From Janthinobacterium lividum (GTDB lineage: Bacteria > Pseudomonadota > Gammaproteobacteria > Burkholderiales > Burkholderiaceae_D), in NCBI RefSeq assembly GCF_034424625.1, contig NZ_CP139976.1, positions 186,001 through 250,000 of the forward strand: a DNA stretch of 64,000 nt, read 5' to 3'. Shown one piece after another: positions 26,767 through 43,261 of the stretch. Position numbers and translations under genes: made by a program. Position 1 is the first letter of the stretch. Each line of letters starts with the position of its first letter. The notes beneath the pieces were generated by a model. That model was not told the origin of the DNA and searched no databases. It worked only from the letters and a program-made list of their open reading frames with translations.

Positions 26767-26804
26767 AGCCTTCGTTTGGGGTTCGCCATCACAAACCGCC
26801 AGAC

Positions 26805-26838
26805 GAAAAAAAACCCGCCAATTGCTTGACGGGTTTTT
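26805..26838 (-). terminator. Terminator of rRNA operon 1
   Basis: ACCCGCCAATTGCTTGACGGGT forms a short stem (ACCCG/CGGGT), with A-runs on the left and T-runs on the right. A minus-strand transcript ends in a long U-tract. An almost identical copy lies at 32668-32701 behind operon 2. Confidence 0.85.
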
Positions 26839-26856
26839 CTCTACTGCGAATAACAA

Positions 26857-26970
26857 GCCTGACGATAACCTACTTTCACACTGGTTGCAGCACTATCATC
26901 GGCGCAAAGTTGTTTCACGGTCCTGTTCGGGATGGGAAGGGGTGGGACCAACTTGCTATGGTCATCAGGC
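26857..26970 (-). rRNA. rrf: 5S ribosomal RNA, operon 1
   Basis: About 114 bases. The ends GCCTGAT and GTCAGGC pair as the terminal helix, and the conserved CCATCCCGAACAG block (minus strand) is present. It is the last gene of the operon. Confidence 0.93.
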
Positions 26971-27110
26971 ATAACTTGTACTGGCGTTTGTCTCCTGTGG
27001 GACGACAAGGCCATGAATCTGGAAGAAGCAAAGATTGGGGTAATGACTGGTAGTATCAACACACACGCAACGTTGTACCGTCTTATCCTCTGTACCTGCT
27101 AAGGTTATAG

Positions 27111-29984
<2,874 letters not shown>

Positions 29985-30141
29985 CTATAACGTTAGCCTC
30001 TGATTACCGAAGTCATCAAAGAGCGCTACAGGGATAAGAAAGTACAACGTTGTTGCTTGTTTGTTGATACATACAATCATTACCCATCGATTTACCTTTT
30101 ACGGCAAACCGATCAATAAATAATCTTTACTTCTTCCAGAT

Positions 30142-30152
30142 TGTTAAAGAAC
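30142..30152 (-). promoter_or_regulatory. boxA antitermination site in the 16S-23S spacer, operon 1
   Basis: GTTCTTTAACA on the minus strand, matching the Nus-factor boxA consensus. The equivalent in operon 2 is at 36003-36013. Confidence 0.7.
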
Positions 30153-30233
30153 GAAACAGCTTTGATCGCTAAAAGATCAAACCTAAACCCGGGTCTATTT
30201 GACCGGCTTACGTTTGCACTTTCGAGTAAAACG

Positions 30234-30309
30234 TGGTGGAGGATGACGGGATCGAACCGACGACCCCCTGCTTGCAAAGCAGGTGCTCTCCCAGCTGAGC
30301 TAATCCCCC
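30234..30309 (-). tRNA. tRNA-Ala (TGC), operon 1
   Basis: A 76-base cloverleaf from GGGGGATTAGCTCAG to CATCCTCCACCA with an encoded CCA. The anticodon loop TTTGCAA gives TGC. Confidence 0.97.
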
Positions 30310-30320
30310 TGAGTAATGAC

Positions 30321-30397
30321 TGGTAGGGCTGGTTGGACTCGAACCAACGACCCCCGCGTTATCAACACGGTGCTCTAACCAGCTGAGCTACAGCCCC
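30321..30397 (-). tRNA. tRNA-Ile (GAT), operon 1
   Basis: A 77-base cloverleaf from GGGGCTGTAGCTCAG to CAGCCCTACCA with an encoded CCA. The anticodon loop TTGATAA gives GAT. Confidence 0.97.
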
Positions 30398-30494
30398 AAC
30401 GCGGAACTACTACGACTACTGTTTCTTCTTCATTTAACAGTCGATAAGTGTGAACATTTGATGCGTGAACCAGTTACCTGATTCGTGCAAACTC

Positions 30495-32030
<1,536 letters not shown>

Positions 32031-32221
32031 TCTCTGTTACTTTGCCATTTTATTGGCACCGTCTTGCGACGGGTCGCTCACTCAAAAAACTGACAGGCTA
32101 CTACTTTCGTAGCGCCTATTTCATTATTTCTTGTGAACATTTGATATATTTTAAGTTAGACGTCAATCCGAAGATTGACTTCTGCACTTACATCAAATGC
32201 CCACACTTATCGACTGTTAAT

Positions 32222-32232
32222 TGTTAAAGAAC
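32222..32232 (-). promoter_or_regulatory. boxA antitermination site in the leader of operon 1
   Basis: GTTCTTTAACA on the minus strand, about 190 bases upstream of 16S. The copy in operon 2 is at 38115-38125. Confidence 0.7.
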
Positions 32233-32401
32233 TGTATTCGGTACTGCTTTCGCGCTATCGACAAAGCGTTGTGTTTGTCAGCTGCGAAGAAGGAAGAGTA
32301 TGAAGCATTTTGCTAAATCCGTCAACCTTCTTTTTTACTACCTTCACCGTTTCCAGTGATCCCGTTGTTTCGCAAACTGCAGCGTCTCATTGGGGAGGCG
32401 A

Positions 32402-32430
32402 ACTATAGCAAAGCTATACGCAGGCAGCAA
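32402..32430 (-). promoter_or_regulatory. Main promoter of rRNA operon 1
   Basis: On the minus strand TTGCTG (32430-32425) and TATAGT (32407-32402) are separated by 17 bases. A GC-rich discriminator (TCGCCTCCCC) follows the -10, as expected for stringent control. The equivalent in operon 2 has the same -10, spacing and discriminator. Confidence 0.75.
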
Positions 32431-32667
32431 GGTTTATTCTAAGAAAGTGTGAAATTTAATGATGCGATGTCATACCGCTATCAAATTGACCAGGTAACGC
32501 CATTCGGAATGCCCTGCTGGCCATTGACGCTTGCCTATTAATGAGCGGATTCACGGGCAGCTGCACCAGGGCGGCACCGGCCAGGCGAGGACAACAGCCT
32601 TGATAAGGGATAAAGCACAGCTTGACGACTGCATTTCCAGTAATACCTGGAGAGTAAATCACCAGAC
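32431..32667. other. Spacer between the two rRNA operons
   Basis: It is unique relative to the flanking duplication. One minus-strand frame (32456-32719) overlaps the terminator and 5S end and is not credible. The AT-rich part next to 32431-32460 may be an UP element for the operon 1 promoter. Otherwise nothing is seen. Confidence 0.4.
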
Positions 32668-32701
32668 GAAAAAAAACCCGCCAATTGCTTGACGGGTTTT
32701 T
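32668..32701 (-). terminator. Terminator of rRNA operon 2
   Basis: The same ACCCG/CGGGT hairpin with a long minus-strand U-tract as at 26805-26838. It separates the two operons, so each has its own promoter and terminator. Confidence 0.85.
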
Positions 32702-32719
32702 CTCTACTGCAAATAACAA

Positions 32720-32833
32720 GCCTGACGATAACCTACTTTCACACTGGTTGCAGCACTATCATCGGCGCAAAGTTGTTTCACGGTCCTGTTCGGGATGGGA
32801 AGGGGTGGGACCAACTTGCTATGGTCATCAGGC
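32720..32833 (-). rRNA. rrf: 5S ribosomal RNA, operon 2
   Basis: 114 bases, essentially identical to the operon 1 copy, with paired ends. Confidence 0.93.
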
Positions 32834-32973
32834 ATAACTTGTACTGGCGCTTGTCTCCTGTAGGACGACAAGGCCATGAATCTGGAAGAAGCAAAGATTG
32901 GGGTAATGACTGGTAGTATCAACACACACGCAACGTTGTACCGTCTTATCCTCTGTACCTGCTAAGGTTATAG

Positions 32974-35845
<2,872 letters not shown>

Positions 35846-36002
35846 CTATAACGTTAGCCTCTAATCATTTGCATGACTAAAGAGCGCTACAGGGATAAGA
35901 AAGTACAACGTTGTTGCTTGTTTGTTGATACATACAATCATTACCCATCGATTTACCTTTTACGGCAAACCGATCAATAAATAATCTTTACTTCTTCCAG
36001 AT

Positions 36003-36013
36003 TGTTAAAGAAC
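36003..36013 (-). promoter_or_regulatory. boxA antitermination site in the 16S-23S spacer, operon 2
   Basis: GTTCTTTAACA on the minus strand, as in operon 1. Confidence 0.7.
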
Positions 36014-36088
36014 ATACAGCACTTGATCTCGAAAAGACCAAACCTAAATCCCGGCGTTGAATTCAACACTGATTTACGTTTGAACTTT

Positions 36089-36164
36089 TGGTGGAGGATG
36101 ACGGGATCGAACCGACGACCCCCTGCTTGCAAAGCAGGTGCTCTCCCAGCTGAGCTAATCCCCC
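36089..36164 (-). tRNA. tRNA-Ala (TGC), operon 2
   Basis: 76 bases, same sequence as the operon 1 copy, with encoded CCA. Confidence 0.97.
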
Positions 36165-36188
36165 TAGGGTATTTCCAGACTACACAAA

Positions 36189-36217
36189 CTGGTAGGGCTG
36201 CTTGGACTAGCGTCCAC
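36189..36217 (-). pseudogene. Fragment resembling the 3' end of tRNA-Ile
   Basis: On the plus strand this reads CTGGTAGGGCTGCTTGGACTA and a little more, closely matching the first 20-25 bases of the tRNA-Ile antisense strand (the tRNA 3' acceptor and T arm, including CCA). It lies in the tRNA-Ala/tRNA-Ile spacer of operon 2 only. The rest of the tRNA is missing, so it cannot fold as a tRNA. Confidence 0.65.
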
Positions 36218-36235
36218 CTTACCCCCAGTTTTTTC

Positions 36236-36312
36236 TGGTAGGGCTGGTTGGACTCGAACCAACGACCCCCGCGTTATCAACACGGTGCTCTAACCAGCTG
36301 AGCTACAGCCCC
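36236..36312 (-). tRNA. tRNA-Ile (GAT), operon 2
   Basis: 77 bases, same sequence as the operon 1 copy, with encoded CCA. The spacer to tRNA-Ala is 71 bases here but only 11 in operon 1. Confidence 0.97.
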
Positions 36313-36388
36313 AAATGCTGTTCTTTATATTAACAGCCGATAAGTGTGAACATTTGATGCGTGAATCATTACTGATTCGTGCAAACTC

Positions 36389-37924
<1,536 letters not shown>

Positions 37925-38114
37925 TCTCTGTTACTTTGCCATTTTATTGGCACCGTCTTGCGACGGGTCGCTCACTCAAAAAACTGACAGGCCACTACTT
38001 TCGTAGCGCCTATTTCATTATTTCTTGTGAACATTTGATATATTTTAAGTTAGACGTCAATCCGAAGATTGACGCTGCACTTACATCAAATGCCCACACT
38101 TATCGACTGTTAAT

Positions 38115-38125
38115 TGTTAAAGAAC
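38115..38125 (-). promoter_or_regulatory. boxA antitermination site in the leader of operon 2
   Basis: GTTCTTTAACA on the minus strand, conserved with operon 1. Confidence 0.7.
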
Positions 38126-38297
38126 TGTATTCGGTTACTGCTTTCGCGCTATCGACAAAGCGTTGTGTTTGTCAGCTGCGAAGAAGGAAGAGTATGAAGC
38201 ATTTCAGCACAATCGTCAACACCTTCTTTTCTACTACCCAGCCCCGGAAGGCTGTCCCTTTTGTGCCGCAAACTAGTGCGTCTCATTGGGGAGGCGA

Positions 38298-38326
38298 ACT
38301 ATAGCAAAGCGCCCCAGCGGAAGCAA
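38298..38326 (-). promoter_or_regulatory. Main promoter of rRNA operon 2
   Basis: On the minus strand TTGCTT (38326-38321), 17 bases, TATAGT (38303-38298), then a GC-rich discriminator. The spacer differs from operon 1 in its first half, so the duplicated block ends inside the promoter. It is divergent from the sodium symporter gene that starts at 38409. Confidence 0.75.
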
Positions 38327-38408
38327 GGCTTTTCCCGGGTATTTGCGGCCAACTGCTACAATTTCGCCCCCTCAGCGCACATTCGCGTCCCACCATAGAA
38401 GATTCACC

Positions 38409-39788
38409 ATGAAACAACAAGCTCAAGGATCAGGCCTGACCCTGAAACGGGCTGGCTTTACCACTGGCTTCGGCGTGCTCGCCGCCACCCTCGGTTCCGC
38501 AGTCGGTCTCGGCAACATCTGGAAGTTCCCCTACCTGACGGGCGCCAATGGCGGCGCCGGCTTCCTGCTCATCTATCTGCTCGCCACCTTATTAGTGGGA
38601 CTGCCCGTGATGATCGCGGAAATCACCCTGGGCCGCCGCGCCAAGGTCAACCCGATCTCCACCATGGAACAGCTGGCGCCGAAGGGCAAGCCCTGGTGGC
38701 TGGTCGGCGTCATCGGCATGGTCGCCGCCTTCCTGATCGTGGCGTTCTATTCGGAGGTGGTGGGCTGGGTGTTTGCGTATATCGCCAAGGCCATCGATGG
38801 TTCCATCCTCAGCAGCGACAAGCTGGTGACGGAAGCGGCCTTCGCTTCGCTGATCAGCAATCCCCTGCAATCGCTGTTGTGGCAATGGGGCGTGCTGCTG
38901 TTTATCGGCGGCATATTGATGTTGGGCGTGACCAAGGGCATCGAAGCGATCGCCAAGAAACTGATGCCGCTGCTGTTCCTGCTGTTGCTCCTGCTGTGCG
39001 CGGTCAGCCTGTCGCTCGACAAGGCGGGCGAAGGACTGGCGTTCCTGTTCCGTCCTGATTTTTCCAAGCTGACGGCCTCCGTCGTGCTGACGGCCATGGG
39101 CCTGGCCTTCTTCAAATTGTCTGTTGGCATGGGTACGATGATGACGTACGGCAGTTATTTCCGCGATGACCAGAATATTCCCGTCACGACTTTACGCGTG
39201 ATGGCGGCCGACCTCGGCGTATCGATGCTGGCCGGCATCGCCATCTTCCCCGCCGTGTTCACCTTTGGCTTCGCCCCCAGCGCGGGGCCGTCGCTGGTGT
39301 TCATCACGATCCCCGCCGTGTTTTCTCAAATACCGATGGGACAAGCTCTGATGGTGGTGTTCTTCATCCTGGCTGCCGTGGCCGCCACGGGGGCGATGCT
39401 GTCGCTGATGGAAGTGCCCGTCGTGATTTTCCATGAACGTTTCGGCTGGACGCGCACCAGGGCCACCATCGTGACCATGCTGCTGCTGGCCGCGCTCGGT
39501 TCCGTATGCGCCCTCAGTAACAGCAGCCTGGCAGACTTCAAGCTGTTTAACTTGAATATGTTTGATCTGTTCGACTTCGTCTCGTCGAATATCTTCCTGC
39601 CCGTGGGTGGCATCGCGATTGCTTTGTTTACAGGCTGGGCCTGGGGCAAGGACCATTTCATTGATGCGATCGGCAACCATGGCCAGCTGCAAAATAAAAC
39701 CCTGGCGCATGTGCTGCTGTTCCTGCTGCGCTTTGTCTCGCCCGTGCTGATCCTGATCGTGATGCTGAAGGGTTTACAGGTCTTCTAA
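38409..39788 (+). CDS. Sodium-dependent transporter, NSS/SNF family
   Basis: A 459-residue membrane protein of the LeuT-fold neurotransmitter:sodium symporter family. The hallmark first helix with its unwound sodium/substrate site is present (FGVLAATLGSAVGLGNIWKFPYLTG, then NGGAGFLLIYLL). About 11-12 hydrophobic segments follow. The substrate is probably an amino acid but cannot be read. The ATG at 38409 gives a typical short cytoplasmic N-terminus. A longer in-frame frame from 38286 overlaps the rRNA promoter and was rejected. Confidence 0.93.
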   Translation: MKQQAQGSGLTLKRAGFTTGFGVLAATLGSAVGLGNIWKFPYLTGANGGAGFLLIYLLATLLVGLPVMIAEITLGRRAKVNPISTMEQLAPKGKPWWLVGVIGMVAAFLIVAFYSEVVGWVFAYIAKAIDGSILSSDKLVTEAAFASLISNPLQSLLWQWGVLLFIGGILMLGVTKGIEAIAKKLMPLLFLLLLLLCAVSLSLDKAGEGLAFLFRPDFSKLTASVVLTAMGLAFFKLSVGMGTMMTYGSYFRDDQNIPVTTLRVMAADLGVSMLAGIAIFPAVFTFGFAPSAGPSLVFITIPAVFSQIPMGQALMVVFFILAAVAATGAMLSLMEVPVVIFHERFGWTRTRATIVTMLLLAALGSVCALSNSSLADFKLFNLNMFDLFDFVSSNIFLPVGGIAIALFTGWAWGKDHFIDAIGNHGQLQNKTLAHVLLFLLRFVSPVLILIVMLKGLQVF

Positions 39789-40403
39789 TCAGAGAACCCG
39801 GGTGTAGGTCTGGCGCACCAGCACCCGGTCGCCGCAATCGAAATGCCACCATTCGCTGTTGATGCCGAAGAAGCCTGCCTGGAACATGGCGTCGCGCAAC
39901 AATCGGCGGTGCGCCACGTGTTCCTCGGTAATTTCCCCCTTTTCCAGCAAAACCAGCTCCAGCGCCGGGTGCGAGCGCTCACTTAAATCGTCAAAGCCAG
40001 TTCCCATGTCCAGTTCCTGCCCATCCGGGCCGACGATGGTGATGTCGAGCGCCATGCCGAACGAGTGGATCGAGCCACGCGACGGTTCGGCGATATAGCC
40101 CAGCAACTCCGTGCCCTGCAGCGCATCCCACAGTTGCTGCTGCACCCGCTGCGGGCGCAAGGCGTCGAGCACCAATAAATGATGATCGGGACGCTTCACG
40201 GCCAGCCAGGCCACGGCTTTTTCCAGGGCGGCCGCCGCATCGCGGTGCAGCCAGGCGCAATCGATAGGGCTGTATAAGTCGCGGCCGACGAAATTGTCGG
40301 GCGTGGCATAGCGCAAGTCGACGGCGATGCCGGCGATGCTGCTCAGGTGGCGAAATTGCGGATCGCTGCCGACCGCTTCCAATTGCAAACTTGCAACAGA
40401 CAT
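39789..40403 (-). CDS. ddpX: D-alanyl-D-alanine dipeptidase (VanX/DdpX family, M15D)
   Basis: A 204-residue zinc dipeptidase that splits D-Ala-D-Ala. The zinc and catalytic residues are visible: SIHSFGMALD (H113 and D120, pattern SxHxxGxAxD) and EWWHF (E184 as base, H187 as zinc ligand). There is no signal peptide, so it is cytoplasmic and likely salvages D-Ala from wall turnover rather than giving vancomycin resistance. The ATG overlaps the LysR stop as TGATG, so translation is coupled. The longer frame upstream lies within the LysR gene. Confidence 0.9.
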   Translation of the reverse strand: MSVASLQLEAVGSDPQFRHLSSIAGIAVDLRYATPDNFVGRDLYSPIDCAWLHRDAAAALEKAVAWLAVKRPDHHLLVLDALRPQRVQQQLWDALQGTELLGYIAEPSRGSIHSFGMALDITIVGPDGQELDMGTGFDDLSERSHPALELVLLEKGEITEEHVAHRRLLRDAMFQAGFFGINSEWWHFDCGDRVLVRQTYTRVL

Positions 40404-41305
40404 CAGACTCCTCTTTCCAGGCAGTTGCGTGCCGCCACGCCGATGCTGTCGGCCAGGCGCCGCGCGCCATGCGACAGCGGCGAGTGGCTCGCCGTCAATA
40501 AATACAGTTGGATGGGGATGGTGGGCGCCCAAGGACGGCGCTGCAGGCGCTCGGGCGAGCCGGACGCGGCCGTAAAAGGATCGACCACGGCCATGCCAGC
40601 GCCCGCTTCCACCAGGGAACGGGCGATTTGATAGGTCTGCACCACGGTAGAAAAGACGGGGTGGATATCCTGCGCCTCGCAGGCGGCGACCACCAGTTCG
40701 CCCAGTGGATCGTTGTCCGCATGGCCGATCAGCTCGCCGTTCAGGCCATGCGCCGTCAACGGCGTGCCGCAATCGGCCGCATGCCAGGTGCCGGCCGGCG
40801 CAATCACCGTCATGACGCCCTGCGCGATGGGTTCAGCCACGATGCCCGGATGACGCGGGTCTTGCAGCGACACGGCCAAGTCCGCTTCACCGAGGCGCAA
40901 GGTATTGACGATCTCGCCCGTGTGGTGGGTAGCCAACTGACAACGCGTGTGGGGGAAGTCGCGCCGCCACTCCGTCATGGCAAACGGCAAGACGCTGATG
41001 GCGATCGTCGGCGTGGAGACCAGGCGGATGGTTTCCACCGCATGACCCTTCAGGCTGGCTGCCAGGCGGCGGATGCCCAATAAATCGCGGTTGAGCTTTT
41101 CCGTCTCGACAAACAAGCGGTGTGCCTCGGGCTTCGGATACAACTTGCCCCGTACGCGCTCGAACAGCGGCATGCCCAGTTGCAATTCGCAATGCTGCAA
41201 GACCTTGGTCACGGCCGGCTGCGAAATATGCAGCACCTGGGCCGCACCGCTGATGGTGCCAACTTGCATGATGGCGTGAAACACTTCGATATGACGCAGC
41301 CGCAT
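40403..41305 (-). CDS. LysR-family transcriptional regulator
   Basis: A 300-residue LysR regulator. The N-terminal helix-turn-helix is clear (HIEVFHAIMQVGTISGAAQVLHISQPAVTKVLQHCELQLGMPLFERV). The C-terminal part is a substrate-binding domain (IRLVSTPTIAISVLPFAMTEW). Its stop overlaps the dipeptidase start by one base. It probably controls the dipeptidase and perhaps the amidase gene upstream. The effector is unknown; D-amino acids or dipeptides would fit (inference). Confidence 0.92.
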   Translation of the reverse strand: MRLRHIEVFHAIMQVGTISGAAQVLHISQPAVTKVLQHCELQLGMPLFERVRGKLYPKPEAHRLFVETEKLNRDLLGIRRLAASLKGHAVETIRLVSTPTIAISVLPFAMTEWRRDFPHTRCQLATHHTGEIVNTLRLGEADLAVSLQDPRHPGIVAEPIAQGVMTVIAPAGTWHAADCGTPLTAHGLNGELIGHADNDPLGELVVAACEAQDIHPVFSTVVQTYQIARSLVEAGAGMAVVDPFTAASGSPERLQRRPWAPTIPIQLYLLTASHSPLSHGARRLADSIGVAARNCLERGV

Positions 41306-41388
41306 GAGCTATTCCTTTACCTTGCCGTGGCCACCTGGGCCTTCAACGTTCAGCATATAAGAAAAAGTCATGGGCTGGAACGGCTATG

Positions 41389-42189
41389 CTACTTTGCAAC
41401 AACAGCTGGGGCCGGCGTCGTCAGCACTTCCAGCAGGGCCGCCGTTTCGCCATCGGGCGTGCCATCGAACAAGGTGTTGCGGTATTTCATCTGGAAAGCG
41501 ATCAGCACATTGCGCGTCGCTTCATCGAAGACGCCCGTGTTCGGCGTCGCATAGCCGTGCTGGGCCAGCTTTTTCTGGAACCAGACGGCGTCCGGCACTT
41601 GCTGCTCAAAAATGAGGCGCTGCGCAGCCACTCTGTTCGCGTCAGGCCAGACGATCAGGCCTGCATCGGCCAGCTGGCGCCAAGGAAACAGCGGTCCCGG
41701 ATCCTGCTTGCGCTGTGGGGCGATCTCGTTATGGCCAAGGATATTTTCCGGCGCGATGTTGTAGCGGGCCTGGATATCTTTCAGCAGTGGAATCAACTCA
41801 TCGATCTGTGCCTGGGGGAATGGATACCAGAGGCGGCCTTCCGGCGTGTCCTTGTAGCCCGGGTTGACGATCTCGATACCGATTGAGCTGACATTCAGCT
41901 GTGTATAAGTCTTCCAGTTACTCACACCCGCATGATTGGCCTGGCGCGATTCGTCGACCAGCACGTAAAACTTCGGCTTGTCGGTGTCCGTCAGCAAATA
42001 ATGGCTGCTGACCACTTGTTCCGTCAGGATCTTGATCGAGCGGGGCAGGTCGCTGACGGTGTAATGGATGACGATGAATTTCACGCGCGGGCTCTGGCTG
42101 CGCGCGTTCAAGCTGTGGTCGAGGTGCGGCGCGGGCGTGGTACAGGCGGAGAGCAGGGCCACCAGCAGGGCGAGGGCGATTTTTTTCAT
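41389..42189 (-). CDS. amiD: N-acetylmuramoyl-L-alanine amidase lipoprotein, AmiD type
   Basis: A 266-residue outer-membrane lipoprotein (lipobox LLSAC, C16). The amidase_2 domain has the zinc ligand region VKFIVIHYTVSD, NVSSIGIEIVNPG and GHNEIAPQRKQDPGPLFPW. A C-terminal peptidoglycan-binding domain follows (VWFQKKLAQHGYATPNTGVFDEATRNVLIAFQ). It cuts the bond between MurNAc (or anhydroMurNAc) and L-Ala, releasing stem peptides. It lies 30 bases behind the kinase gene in the recycling array. Confidence 0.92.
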   Translation of the reverse strand: MKKIALALLVALLSACTTPAPHLDHSLNARSQSPRVKFIVIHYTVSDLPRSIKILTEQVVSSHYLLTDTDKPKFYVLVDESRQANHAGVSNWKTYTQLNVSSIGIEIVNPGYKDTPEGRLWYPFPQAQIDELIPLLKDIQARYNIAPENILGHNEIAPQRKQDPGPLFPWRQLADAGLIVWPDANRVAAQRLIFEQQVPDAVWFQKKLAQHGYATPNTGVFDEATRNVLIAFQMKYRNTLFDGTPDGETAALLEVLTTPAPAVVAK

Positions 42190-42219
42190 GAAAGATCCGT
42201 GTTCGGGTTGGTAAAATGT

Positions 42220-43167
42220 TCAGTTCTTGCCAGTACGCTGACTGGCTGCCCGGGCTGCCACCTTGGCCGCAGCCTCATGCGAACGGGCAACTTTTTGCTC
42301 CATCATCAACGATACCGGCAAAGCGGCGCGCATGGCAACCGCGATGGCCGGGTGCAATTGCGCTGCGCGGCCCGCCAGCACCACAGGACGGGGACCGTAG
42401 CGCGTCGTCAAGGCCAGCGCCAGACGCGCCAGTTCCTGTCCCGCGCGCTGCAAGATGTCCAGCGCCAGCGGGTCGCTTTCCGCACTGGCGGCCACGGCCA
42501 GCGCCAGCCGGCCGATGGCGCCCCGGTCCTGGCCATACATGAAGGCGCGCGACAGCGACCAGTCGCTGCCGCCCAGTTGCGAAAACACGGCTTCGGCCAT
42601 GGGCGAGTCTTGCCAACTGCCAGGCGCCTCGTCTTCGCGGCGCCAGATGTAGCGCAAGGCTTCGCGCGCGATCCAGTAACCGCCACCGCCATCGTCAAGC
42701 AGCACGCCGCGCCCGCCTGCGCGATGAAATACGCCATCCGCATCGATCCAGGCGGCAATCGAGCCCGTGCCAGCGTAGACCAGATAACCTTCGCCGGGTT
42801 CAAAACTGTCGCGATAAGCGATATCGATATCGTTGCCCAAGCGCACGTCGCCGACGTCCAGCGCCAGCAGGGTCGCCAGCATGTGGGCCAGCGCCACATC
42901 GTCGCCGCCAAAGCCCGTCAAGCCCGCCACCACGGCGCGCGGTTGGCCAACGGCCAGCACGGCCTGGCACAGTCTGGAAAATGCGGCGTGCACGGCCGCG
43001 CGGCCCGCTGCGCTGCTCATTTGCAAGGCAGACAAGCCTTCCACAGCCCCATCGGCCACGATGACGCCGTCCCCGTTGGCCAGGGCCCAGCGCGTCTGCG
43101 TGCCGCCCGCGTCGATGCCCAGCCCCAGCACGGCAGTGTCAATATTGGTTACAGGGAAGGAAATCAT
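42220..43167 (-). CDS. Amino-sugar kinase, BadF/BadG/BcrA/BcrD (NagK/MurK) family
   Basis: About 315 residues. The ASKHA kinase phosphate motif GLGIDAGGTQTRWALANGDG opens the protein, and LVYAGTGSIAAWIDADG is the second phosphate-binding region. Conserved GGGGYWIAREALRYI follows. The family includes GlcNAc kinase (NagK) and MurK, which phosphorylates both GlcNAc and MurNAc. Its place beside murQ makes amino-sugar phosphorylation the most likely job. Whether it makes MurNAc-6-phosphate for MurQ is inference. The start at 43167 is set by the conserved N-terminus. Confidence 0.82.
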   Translation of the reverse strand: MISFPVTNIDTAVLGLGIDAGGTQTRWALANGDGVIVADGAVEGLSALQMSSAAGRAAVHAAFSRLCQAVLAVGQPRAVVAGLTGFGGDDVALAHMLATLLALDVGDVRLGNDIDIAYRDSFEPGEGYLVYAGTGSIAAWIDADGVFHRAGGRGVLLDDGGGGYWIAREALRYIWRREDEAPGSWQDSPMAEAVFSQLGGSDWSLSRAFMYGQDRGAIGRLALAVAASAESDPLALDILQRAGQELARLALALTTRYGPRPVVLAGRAAQLHPAIAVAMRAALPVSLMMEQKVARSHEAAAKVAARAASQRTGKN

Positions 43168-43261
43168 GGCATGAGTGTAAAGCCAAGCTGAGCTTGCAGG
43201 CATGAAAGCTTGCGCATGTTTCATGCCTGCAGGTTATGGACTAGCGGTGAACGGTCAACAA

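Noticed and set aside
32456..32719. An 87-codon minus-strand frame in the inter-operon spacer
   Set aside because: It would begin at the edge of the 5S gene and run through the rRNA terminator, and has no recognisable features.
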